DNA of 32,486 nt from Fibrobacter sp. (lineage in GTDB: Bacteria; Fibrobacterota; Fibrobacteria; Fibrobacterales; Fibrobacteraceae). Positions 1 to 6,515 of the stretch are shown piece after piece (position 1 is the stretch's first letter; every line of letters begins with the position of its first letter). The position numbers and the translations under genes were made by a program. Location: contig JAGCPF010000068.1 of NCBI GenBank assembly GCA_017642335.1, positions 1 through 32,486 of the forward strand, in the 5' to 3' direction. Under the pieces are notes generated by a model. That model was not told the DNA's origin. It made no database searches and worked only from the letters and a program-made list of their open reading frames with translations.

Positions 1-1
1 C

Positions 2-556
2 TATACGTTCTGGGGCAAGGGCGTTTCTCAGGGCCACAGCGATGCTGTCCGCCGCATCAAGGGTGTGAAGAATGCCAAGCAGTACACCTGCCCGGTGGAA
101 GCTGCTCTCGAAGCCGTGCGTAGCGGTTCCATGCCGGAACTCACCACGCGCCAGAAGCACACTCGTCTCGTTTACGTGGTTGCCGAAGAAGGTGCCGACA
201 AGGCCTATATCGAAAACGCCATCAAGACGATGCCGAACTACTTCGATGAATACGACACCACGGTGAACTTCATCAGCGAAGAAGAATTCAACAAGAACCA
301 CAGCGGCCTCGCTCACGGCGGTTTCGTGATCCGTACCGGCAAGACCGGCATGAACAAGGAACACACTCACGTGATCGAATACAGCCTCAAGCTCGATTCC
401 AATCCGGAATTCACGACGAACGTTCTCGTGGCTTACGCCCGCGCGGCTCTGCGTATGAAGGCTAACGGAGTGACCGGTTGCAAGACCGTTCTCGACGTGC
501 CGCCTGCATACCTCAGCACCCTGAGCGATGAAGAATTAAGAGCGCACTGCTTGTAA
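2..556 (+). CDS. ddh: meso-diaminopimelate dehydrogenase, 3' part
   Basis: The enzyme makes meso-diaminopimelate directly from tetrahydrodipicolinate, ammonia and NADPH, for lysine and peptidoglycan synthesis in the cytoplasm. Only the C-terminal 184 residues are present; the NADPH-binding N-terminus lies before the window, and the frame is open from base 2. The visible part matches the family from memory: a TFWGKGVSQGHSDAVRRI segment, a GLAHGGFVIRTGKTG loop, and a VIEYSLKLDSNPEFT segment near the end. Corynebacterium Ddh is about 320 residues, so a little over half is here. The gene ends at a TAA and is followed by a repeat-like element and a rho-independent terminator, so it is probably the last gene of its transcript. 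Family assignment is confident; the start and the promoter cannot be judged. Confidence 0.93.
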   Translation, partial: YTFWGKGVSQGHSDAVRRIKGVKNAKQYTCPVEAALEAVRSGSMPELTTRQKHTRLVYVVAEEGADKAYIENAIKTMPNYFDEYDTTVNFISEEEFNKNHSGLAHGGFVIRTGKTGMNKEHTHVIEYSLKLDSNPEFTTNVLVAYARAALRMKANGVTGCKTVLDVPPAYLSTLSDEELRAHCL

Positions 557-580
557 TGTAGTAGACGGTAGGAAGAATAT

Positions 581-670
581 GTCATTGCGAGGGGCGAATA
601 GCTAGAGCCTGCCGCGAGCCACACCTGCTCCGAGCGTAGCGTGGGAGGAAGCGTGGCTGAAGCAATCTAT
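581..670. repeat. nested-palindrome interspersed repeat-like element
   Basis: This non-coding block starts with GTCATTGCGAGG and ends with GAAGCAATCTAT. Three nested inverted arms are visible: ATTGC (584-588) with GCAAT (662-666), AGCCAC (617-622) with GTGGCT (653-658), and CTCC (628-631) with GGAG (644-647). Ends of the GTCATTGCGAG...GAAGCAATCT type are, from memory, found as short intergenic repeats in many unrelated bacterial genomes. Only one copy is in this window, so calling it a repeat rests on that resemblance. Confidence 0.5.
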
Positions 671-701
671 TCTGTTCGACGTCTATGCAAAAAGAAAATC
701 G

Positions 702-727
702 CCTCGGGTAAATCCCGAGGTTTTTTG
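702..727 (+). terminator. rho-independent terminator after ddh
   Basis: A perfect 7-bp stem, CCTCGGG (702-708) with CCCGAGG (714-720), encloses a 5-base loop and is followed at once by six T. It sits 145 bases after the ddh stop, beyond the repeat-like element. Confidence 0.85.
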
Positions 728-773
728 TTTCTATGAACTCATTGCTCATAGCTCATAGCTTGCACCTCGAACC

Positions 774-1436
774 TCATCGCTGAAAAAACTTCTGGTTGAT
801 CTCGATTTCGATTCCCACGTATCGCTGGCCGAATTTCTTGCGAAGCGTGGTGGTGAGCCCGTCGGATGAACCCTTGTACGGATAGTTGAAGCGGACTTTC
901 ATGGTGGGGTAGAGCCGCTTGATTTCGTCCTTGATGAGTTGGGCGTAGGCGCATTCCTGCGGGCGTGCTGGGTCATAGAGGATTCCGATGTCGGCGTTGC
1001 GGACTTTGCCGTTCAATTCGGGCGTAAAGCTGTGGATGCCCAGGTGGACGACTGTTGGCTTGGATTTTGCAACTCGCGTTTTGGGCTTAAGTGCAGATTC
1101 CACGAATTTCTCGATGGCATCGCGGTATTCCATCCAGTAGGCGGTGGCTTGTGCTTTTGCCTTCTCTGCAGCGGCTTTGTCGCAGACGTCAAGCGCTTCG
1201 TGGTATTCGCTGAAGGCGCTCTTGTTCGTGATGGTGCGGTTCAGGTCCACGAATAGACGCGAAAACTTTCCTTCGCAGTGGAACTCGGGCTTTGCAAATC
1301 GAATGAGCTTGCGGAAAACAGCGCATGCTCCGATGTCGTAGGCGCGGTGTGTCTTCAGGATTTCTGCCGGGACGGCTTTCTTGAAAGATGCCGGCAGGCG
1401 GTTGCTCGCATGTTCGCAGGTGAGCATCAGTTTCAT
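774..1436 (-). CDS. N-formylglutamate amidohydrolase family protein
   Basis: Family members hydrolyse N-formylglutamate to glutamate and formate, or act on similar N-acyl amino acids, using a bound metal. The 220-residue protein has CEHASNRLP at 7-15, RAYDIGA near 31, LFVDLNR near 61-67, HLGIHSFTP near 131-139 and GIEIEINQ near the C-terminus; this His/Glu-rich pattern is typical of the family. There is no signal peptide, so it is probably cytoplasmic. It is the last gene of a minus-strand group. Its ATG overlaps the TAA of the upstream phosphatase by one base, which suggests translational coupling. No histidine-degradation genes are next to it, so the usual Hut role is not supported here. 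The substrate is unknown; the family call is fairly firm. Confidence 0.82.
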   Translation of the reverse strand: MKLMLTCEHASNRLPASFKKAVPAEILKTHRAYDIGACAVFRKLIRFAKPEFHCEGKFSRLFVDLNRTITNKSAFSEYHEALDVCDKAAAEKAKAQATAYWMEYRDAIEKFVESALKPKTRVAKSKPTVVHLGIHSFTPELNGKVRNADIGILYDPARPQECAYAQLIKDEIKRLYPTMKVRFNYPYKGSSDGLTTTLRKKFGQRYVGIEIEINQKFFQR

Positions 1437-2764
1437 TATTTCAGCTTGTCCTTCAATGCGGATATTTCTTCTTGGGTTAACCCGAGTTTCGCCATGTACT
1501 TTTCTGTAGCCGAGGCCCAGTCAATCGGTTCGGCGTCAGGGACGTCAATTCCTTTGGCGTGATAGACGGCTTTCAGGTTTCTTATGACGACGGCTTTGAA
1601 GAAATCCACCTGTTGTTCGTTCAAGGCGACATGCTTGCTGTCAACGACATTGAAGTAGTTGCTAAATGTCTTCGCGTAGTCAGCCTGGATATCTTCGGTG
1701 GTCGCACCCATCAGCGCTTCCAGCACGGCAATCGTAAAACCGGTGCGGTCCATGCCGAAGGTACAGTGCACCAGGTATGGGCCGTCGTGCTCGATCATGT
1801 AGCGGAACCCGCTTGCAATTCCATCCCTGAATTGTTGCGAATAGAAATATACGGGTAAAGCCAAAAAGATGACGTTCTGCGTCGAGTAATAGGAGCTGTC
1901 GAAGCTCTGGCAGGATTTGGCGTACTCCTCCGAATCTGAGAGGTTGATAAATGTGGTGACTCCTGCTTTTTTCGCAAGCGAGTCGGCGTAGAGATTGCGG
2001 CCTAGACCGGGATCGACGGGGTTGGAAGAGCGGTAGAGCCTGTTTTCTCCCATGCCCGTGGTGCGGACTTCTCTGAAGTTTGCAAATTCTTCGATGGAAA
2101 GGTCCGGATAAATTTCTGTGTAGTAGTCCATGTTCTGGACATTGCGCATTTCGAGGCCGAAGAGAAAGCCGCCTTTTTCCTTCATGGATATGGAGACTTC
2201 TATGGGTACCGTTACATCGGTTATTTTAAGAATGTCTGCCAAATGACCGTAATGGACTGACAATATGAGATAATTGTAACTCTTTAGGGCAACAAGCGAG
2301 AAACCTGCGATGGGTACGTCATAGGCGGATTCAACGACCGGCATGTCGAGGGTGTCGTATCCGTTTATCGCTACGGTCACGATATCGCCCATTTGAAATT
2401 CGTTCAGGAAGGAATCTGCCGGACAGTCCAGATACAGGTCGCTGGATGTGAGCTGGCCTGCGCTGTCGCCCATGATGATGGTGTGAATCCCGGTACTGTC
2501 TATCGTGAATGTGTGGTGTTGTACCGTTTCGGATGACAAGGTCGGCGGCTCGGCAGTTTCGGACGATGCGGCTTGTGCTTCCGTTTCGGACGAAGAGAAC
2601 TGCTCGGACGATGTGGGCTGCTGTTCTACAACCTCGGACGACGTGGGTTGCGGCTCGACAATTTTGTTGACGGAAGAAGTGTCGGAATCGCTGCAGGCGA
2701 GAAAAACCTGAGCGCAGAGAATGAATATCGCAAAAATGGACAACGTCTTTTTCTGTTGGAACAT
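1436..2764 (-). CDS. lipoprotein with tyrosine phosphatase domain
   Basis: This is a predicted surface or periplasmic protein phosphatase. Residues 1-24 form a lipoprotein signal ending FLAC, with Cys24 as the lipid-modified residue. Residues 35-85 are a low-complexity spacer with repeated TSSE/SSET units. A middle domain (about 85-240) with GDIVTVAINGYDTLDMP recalls, from memory, the N-terminal domain of secreted phosphatases of gut Firmicutes and perhaps SAM-hydroxide adenosyltransferase folds. The C-terminal half carries HCTFGMDRTG at 333-342, the CX5R phosphate-binding loop with Cys334 and Arg340; the DRTG form occurs in bacterial tyrosine/dual-specificity phosphatases. GGAGGGGG 4 bases before the ATG is a strong ribosome site. 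It lies 27 bases after dnaA and overlaps the amidohydrolase downstream. The substrate is unknown. Confidence 0.85.
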   Translation of the reverse strand: MFQQKKTLSIFAIFILCAQVFLACSDSDTSSVNKIVEPQPTSSEVVEQQPTSSEQFSSSETEAQAASSETAEPPTLSSETVQHHTFTIDSTGIHTIIMGDSAGQLTSSDLYLDCPADSFLNEFQMGDIVTVAINGYDTLDMPVVESAYDVPIAGFSLVALKSYNYLILSVHYGHLADILKITDVTVPIEVSISMKEKGGFLFGLEMRNVQNMDYYTEIYPDLSIEEFANFREVRTTGMGENRLYRSSNPVDPGLGRNLYADSLAKKAGVTTFINLSDSEEYAKSCQSFDSSYYSTQNVIFLALPVYFYSQQFRDGIASGFRYMIEHDGPYLVHCTFGMDRTGFTIAVLEALMGATTEDIQADYAKTFSNYFNVVDSKHVALNEQQVDFFKAVVIRNLKAVYHAKGIDVPDAEPIDWASATEKYMAKLGLTQEEISALKDKLK

Positions 2765-2791
2765 GGATCCCCCTCCCTGGAGTTCGACTTT

Positions 2792-4120
2792 CTAGTCGTG
2801 AATGGAGTTTTTGAGGCTCTCGATGAGGCGGGCGAAGCTCGGGTCGGTCTCCATTTCCTTCTTGACACTCTTGATGGCGTGTACGACGGTGGAGTGGTCC
2901 TTGCCGCCGAAGCGCGAACCGATGCTCTGCAGGCTGATGGAGGAGCATTCGCGCATGAGGAACATGGCGACCTGCCTTGCCTTGGAAATTTCCTTGGTGC
3001 CGCGGCCGGGCTCGGTGAGTTTGGATTCGGGAACTTCGTAATGTTGCGACACGGCATGGAGGACTGCATCCAAACTAACGCGACGGCGGAGCGTCGGTGC
3101 AATTTCGGCAACGACCTTCTGGGCGATGCTCATGTCGATGTCGTGGTTCATGAGGCTCGCCTGCAGGGTGAGCTTGATGATGGCGCTCTCGAGGCAACGC
3201 ACGTTGCTCGCGATGTGTTCAGCGAGGAAGTGGATGACCTCGTCGCTGATTTCGAGGTGGCGTTCTTCGGCCTTCTTTTGGAGGATGGCTTCGCGCGTCT
3301 CGACGTCGGGCGGCTGGATGTCCACGGTGAGGCCCCAGGCGAAACGGCTCACGAGGCGGTCGGAAAGGTTCTTGACTTCGACGGCGGGGGCATCGGAGGT
3401 AAGCACGATCTGCTTGCCGGCCTGGTGCAGCGCGTTGAAGATGAGGAAGAATTCGTTCTGCGTTTCGTACTTGCCGGTCCAGTTCTGGATGTCGTCGATG
3501 AGCAGGATGTCCACCTCGTTACGGTAGAAGTCGCTCATCTCGGTCACGCGGTTTTCCTTGAGGCACTTCATGTACTGCTGCGAGAAGTCCTCGCTGGTCA
3601 GGTAGCACACGCGCTTGTTCGGGTCGTCTTCGAGGATGTAGTTGCCGATGGCCTGCAGCAGGTGCGTCTTGCCGAGTCCGGACGAACCATAGATGAACAG
3701 CGGGTTGTACTGCGTGCCGTCCGGGTTGCGGGCTACGGCGAGGGCTGCATTGAACGCGAGCTGTGCCTTGTCGCCAGGGACAAAGTTCTCGAAGCGGAAA
3801 CTGCTGGAAAGCGGTACGCTGGGCTTTGCGAAATCTTTGAAAACGTTTTCGCCTGCGTTGACCACGGACTGCGGTATGGCTTCTTGAGAAAGAAAATCAA
3901 ATTCGATGGGGGAGTCGTCGTGGGTGGTTTCTCGCCAGCCGAGACGGATGAGGTCCTTGTATGCGGAGTATACTTTGGCATCCAGTCCGAACGGGATGGA
4001 TATTGTTGCATGGCCGGTCGTCTGGTTGACCAGCTTGGTCTGTGCGAAATATGTTTTGTACACGGAATCCGAAAGCATCCCGCGAAGATAATTAAGGCAT
4101 CTTTCCCATTCGACTTGCAT
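2792..4120 (-). CDS. dnaA: chromosomal replication initiator protein DnaA
   Basis: DnaA binds DnaA boxes at oriC, opens the duplex and loads the helicase; ATP controls its activity. The 442-residue product has the domain order of the family: an N-terminal interaction domain, a linker, the AAA+ domain with Walker A GSSGLGKTH and Walker B DILLIDDIQ, a SRFAWGLTVDIQPPD sensor region, and a C-terminal helix-turn-helix with the signature GGKDHSTVVHAIKSV. The ATG at 4120 is chosen; a TTG two codons earlier (4126) is open, but AAGGA lies about 10 bases before the ATG and too close to the TTG. Length is normal. dnaN and recF do not follow; the next gene is a lipoprotein phosphatase. Two near-consensus DnaA boxes lie upstream, in keeping with autoregulation. 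Confidence 0.95.
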   Translation of the reverse strand: MQVEWERCLNYLRGMLSDSVYKTYFAQTKLVNQTTGHATISIPFGLDAKVYSAYKDLIRLGWRETTHDDSPIEFDFLSQEAIPQSVVNAGENVFKDFAKPSVPLSSSFRFENFVPGDKAQLAFNAALAVARNPDGTQYNPLFIYGSSGLGKTHLLQAIGNYILEDDPNKRVCYLTSEDFSQQYMKCLKENRVTEMSDFYRNEVDILLIDDIQNWTGKYETQNEFFLIFNALHQAGKQIVLTSDAPAVEVKNLSDRLVSRFAWGLTVDIQPPDVETREAILQKKAEERHLEISDEVIHFLAEHIASNVRCLESAIIKLTLQASLMNHDIDMSIAQKVVAEIAPTLRRRVSLDAVLHAVSQHYEVPESKLTEPGRGTKEISKARQVAMFLMRECSSISLQSIGSRFGGKDHSTVVHAIKSVKKEMETDPSFARLIESLKNSIHD

Positions 4121-4260
4121 AAACAAATATTCCTTGTCCGGAAAACTAGGATGGCGAATCTATCAACACCCAGGGTAATAAATGTAGTATTTTGAAGTAT
4201 TTTTAGGGAGGAATTGTTGATAAAATTTATGAGATATCAGAAAATTAGTATTTTTGGGGC
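4121..4260. promoter_or_regulatory. divergent promoter region of dnaA with DnaA-box-like sites
   Basis: This AT-rich 140-base gap separates dnaA (leftward) from the 4261 gene (rightward). CTATCAACA at 4160-4168 and TTATCAACA on the minus strand at 4215-4223 differ from TTATCCACA by two and one bases, and face opposite ways. They could serve DnaA autoregulation or be part of an origin. No further clear box or AT-rich 13-mer series was found, so an origin is not claimed. Confidence 0.45.
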
Positions 4261-4845
4261 ATGGATTTGATTTCTTTCTTGAATTATGTCACTTGGGTCC
4301 CCCTAGTGCTTTGGGTCGCTTTGTTCTTTTGGTTTCGCATGGTCGCTTATCCGCTTTACTTGAAAACGCAGATGCGAAGAGGGCGCAAATGGGCTTTTTT
4401 GCCTGAATTCGCCTCGAAAAACCGCTCGTACATAGGATTTCTCCGTTTCCGCTGCATTCTGTGGACATTCATTGTCATCATGCTTTCGACGCTGTCCGTG
4501 GTCTGGGTCATGTGGAAGTTTACGGCCTATCCTCCGCTTTTCGGTGCTGTTTCGGCAGTCTTTTTCCTGTTTGTAGCGCTGTTCCTGTACCGCAAGGCCG
4601 TTCGCAGAGTCGGGCGCCTTTTGCAGTCCGCCTACTTCCTCGAGTACCGTCGTGCCTGCTACGAGAGCGATAGCAGGGGCAATCTGAGGAACGAGGCTGA
4701 TATCCTGAATCGTACGGCGTGGGGCTTCAACCGCAAATTGCGTAATGCCGAGAAACACCATCGCCTCCGCAAGTATGTCTACGCGATGGCCGCGAGCAAG
4801 AAAATCCCCCCCGACCTTTATGCGGAGACGATGAATGAATTTTAA
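4261..4845 (+). CDS. small membrane protein of unknown function
   Basis: I do not recognise this 194-residue protein. It has about three hydrophobic segments: residues 10-30, then a pair at about 63-83 and 92-110. Between the first and second is a very basic stretch (KTQMRRGRKW), and the C-terminal 80 residues are polar and rich in Arg, Lys and Tyr, probably cytoplasmic. There is no signal peptide cleavage site. The gene overlaps the start of the squalene-synthase-family gene by 11 bases, so the two are very likely co-translated, and a link to lipid or isoprenoid metabolism is possible but only by position. The start ATG has a GGGG at 1-5 bases upstream, which is a poor ribosome site; transcription may begin close by. 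Confidence 0.7.
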   Translation: MDLISFLNYVTWVPLVLWVALFFWFRMVAYPLYLKTQMRRGRKWAFLPEFASKNRSYIGFLRFRCILWTFIVIMLSTLSVVWVMWKFTAYPPLFGAVSAVFFLFVALFLYRKAVRRVGRLLQSAYFLEYRRACYESDSRGNLRNEADILNRTAWGFNRKLRNAEKHHRLRKYVYAMAASKKIPPDLYAETMNEF

Positions 4846-5881
4846 GGAGGCATGGAAATACGCCGAAGACAGGCTGCTGTTGGTTTCCAGGACGTTTGCC
4901 CTGAACATCAACATCCTGGCGGGCAAGTTGCATAAAAGCGTCTTGCTTGCTTACCTGTATTTGCGTATAGCCGACACTATCGAAGACGATCCCGAGATGG
5001 GCGCGTCAGAGAAGGGTCGCATCCTCTCCTTGTTTGCCGCGATATTCGAGTCGGCGGATTTGTCCGAAGAAAAAATCCAGCAGTTTGTCTGTGCTCTTCC
5101 CGAAAGCTGGAAATCTTCCGAAGACCCGAACATGGACCTCTGCATGCATGCCGACGTCGTTGTCCCGCTCCTCCATGGACTTCCCGAGAAGTTCGCAAGT
5201 CCGGTACGCCATGTCGTTGTCGAGATGTGCGGGGGCATGGCCAAGTTTGCACTCCGTCAGGAACAAGCCCTTTCGAACGGATGGTTCACGCTGGAGTCCG
5301 TGCGTGACTTGGACGAGTACTGCTACTATGTTGCGGGTATTGTCGGGAAGCTCCTGACGAAGGTTTTCTCCGCCGATTCATGCTTTATCGATGCTGAACG
5401 CGAAAAGAAGCTGGCCCAGCTGGACGTGAGTTTCGGACTGGCCCTCCAGGTCACGAATATCGTGAAGGACTGCATCGAGGATTCTGGACGCAGGGTCTGC
5501 TTTGTGCCCGAAGAAATTTGCCGCCGTCACGGGTTCGAGCATTCCTACGACATGTTTGCCGAAGGTGCCGACAAGAAGTCTTGCGCCGCCGCGCTTGGTG
5601 AACTTGTACAAAAGGCGTGGAAGCACTTGGACGATTCGATCGAGTATACGAAACTGATCCCGAAAGTCAATATGCGTACGAGGCTTTTCTGCCTGTGGCC
5701 GTTATTCATGGCCGCCCAGAACCTGAGCCTTATCGGAGACGGACTTTCTGTGTTCCTTTCGGACAAGAAGGTGAAAATTACAAGGGACGATGTCAAAAAT
5801 ATCGTCAAGAATACCATGCGTCATTTCTATTCCAACAAGTGGATTGACGAGACATACAACAAACTGAAAGCTTCTCATTAG
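4835..5881 (+). CDS. squalene/phytoene synthase family protein, squalene-synthase-like
   Basis: Members join two prenyl diphosphates head to head (farnesyl diphosphate to squalene, or geranylgeranyl diphosphate to phytoene). In the 348 residues one sees VSRTFALNI at 17-25, the first Asp motif DTIEDD at 47-52, YCYYVAGIVGKLL from 162, and the second Asp motif in TNIVKDCIED at 207-216. The DTIEDD form and the YCxYVAG and TNIxxDxxED strings resemble eukaryote-type squalene synthase more than CrtB or HpnC/HpnD. Both metal-binding motifs look intact. There is no C-terminal membrane anchor. The ATG at 4835 has GGAG seven bases upstream, inside the preceding gene; lspA starts 10 bases after the stop. 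No cyclase, desaturase or epoxidase is in the window, so the product's fate is open. Confidence 0.87.
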   Translation: MNFKEAWKYAEDRLLLVSRTFALNINILAGKLHKSVLLAYLYLRIADTIEDDPEMGASEKGRILSLFAAIFESADLSEEKIQQFVCALPESWKSSEDPNMDLCMHADVVVPLLHGLPEKFASPVRHVVVEMCGGMAKFALRQEQALSNGWFTLESVRDLDEYCYYVAGIVGKLLTKVFSADSCFIDAEREKKLAQLDVSFGLALQVTNIVKDCIEDSGRRVCFVPEEICRRHGFEHSYDMFAEGADKKSCAAALGELVQKAWKHLDDSIEYTKLIPKVNMRTRLFCLWPLFMAAQNLSLIGDGLSVFLSDKKVKITRDDVKNIVKNTMRHFYSNKWIDETYNKLKASH

Positions 5882-5891
5882 TGAGTTTACG

Positions 5892-6461
5892 ATGCAATAC
5901 GATGAAAATGTGAAATTTTATAATAAGTGGCCGTTCCATTTGGGACTTGTGATTTTTAGTATCGTTGCCGACCAGTTGACAAAACTGTGGTGCGTGCATC
6001 GCTTCACGAACGAGTTTGGCGCCCCGAATCACGAAAGCATTTCGGTGATTGGCGACCTTCTCCGTTTCCAGTTGGTGTTCAATAAGGGCGCCGCGTTCAG
6101 CAGCCGCCCGCAGGACCTGATGCCGTTCCTGCCGTCTTGGGTTTTCTTCCTGATTATTTCGATTATCGCTGCTGCAGTCCTGTTCTGGTTCTATCGCAGC
6201 ATCGACAAGAGGGATTACCTTTCCCGCTTAGGTGTGGTGATGATTATCGGCGGTGCCATCGGCAATTTTATCGACCGCATGCGCCTTTCGATGGTGGTGG
6301 ACTTTATCGACTGCGACTTCCCGGACTTCATTATGACCCGATTCCCGACATTCAATGTTGCGGATTCCTTTGTGACCGTCGGCGTGGCAGTTGTTATCCT
6401 GTCTCCGGTTATCTTGCGGAAATTGCATAAAGAAATTAAAGAATCGAAAAAAGCTAAATGA
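5892..6461 (+). CDS. lspA: lipoprotein signal peptidase (signal peptidase II)
   Basis: LspA cleaves the signal peptide of prolipoproteins before the lipid-modified Cys in the inner membrane, as an aspartyl protease. The 189-residue protein has four membrane segments and the family motifs: ADQLTK near 26, FNKGAAF near 58, GGAIGNFIDR near 119, VDFID, and PTFNVADS near 152. The two catalytic Asp are those in the IDR and NVADS motifs. The length is slightly above E. coli LspA (164) because of the N-terminus and a charged C-terminal tail. It lies between the squalene-synthase-like gene and rluD; an lspA-rluD pair is also seen in Firmicutes. Several lipoproteins in this window (phosphatase, PotD, 26693 gene) would be its substrates. 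Confidence 0.95.
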   Translation: MQYDENVKFYNKWPFHLGLVIFSIVADQLTKLWCVHRFTNEFGAPNHESISVIGDLLRFQLVFNKGAAFSSRPQDLMPFLPSWVFFLIISIIAAAVLFWFYRSIDKRDYLSRLGVVMIIGGAIGNFIDRMRLSMVVDFIDCDFPDFIMTRFPTFNVADSFVTVGVAVVILSPVILRKLHKEIKESKKAK

Positions 6462-6480
6462 GACTCGAAGCTTGATCTCC

Positions 6481-6510
6481 CTAGATCCTAGCCTCTAGAT
6501 CCTAACCCCT
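6481..6510. repeat. short CTAGATCCTA direct repeat
   Basis: TAGATCCTAG (6482-6491) and TAGATCCTAA (6496-6505) form two direct units 14 bases apart in the gap between lspA and the rluD-like gene. The same TAGATCCTAA occurs at 9803-9812 in the kinase-cvpA gap. The unit takes the place of a ribosome site before the rluD-like ATG, where no AG-rich site is seen. Confidence 0.45.
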
Positions 6511-6515
6511 GTTTT

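Noticed and set aside
2573..4195. Long plus-strand open frame opposite dnaA (540 codons)
   Set aside because: It lies antisense to dnaA, whose motifs are unmistakable; its product is low-complexity and matches no family.
4121..4260. Possible chromosomal origin next to dnaA
   Set aside because: Only two imperfect DnaA boxes and no repeated AT-rich unwinding element are visible, and dnaN is not adjacent.
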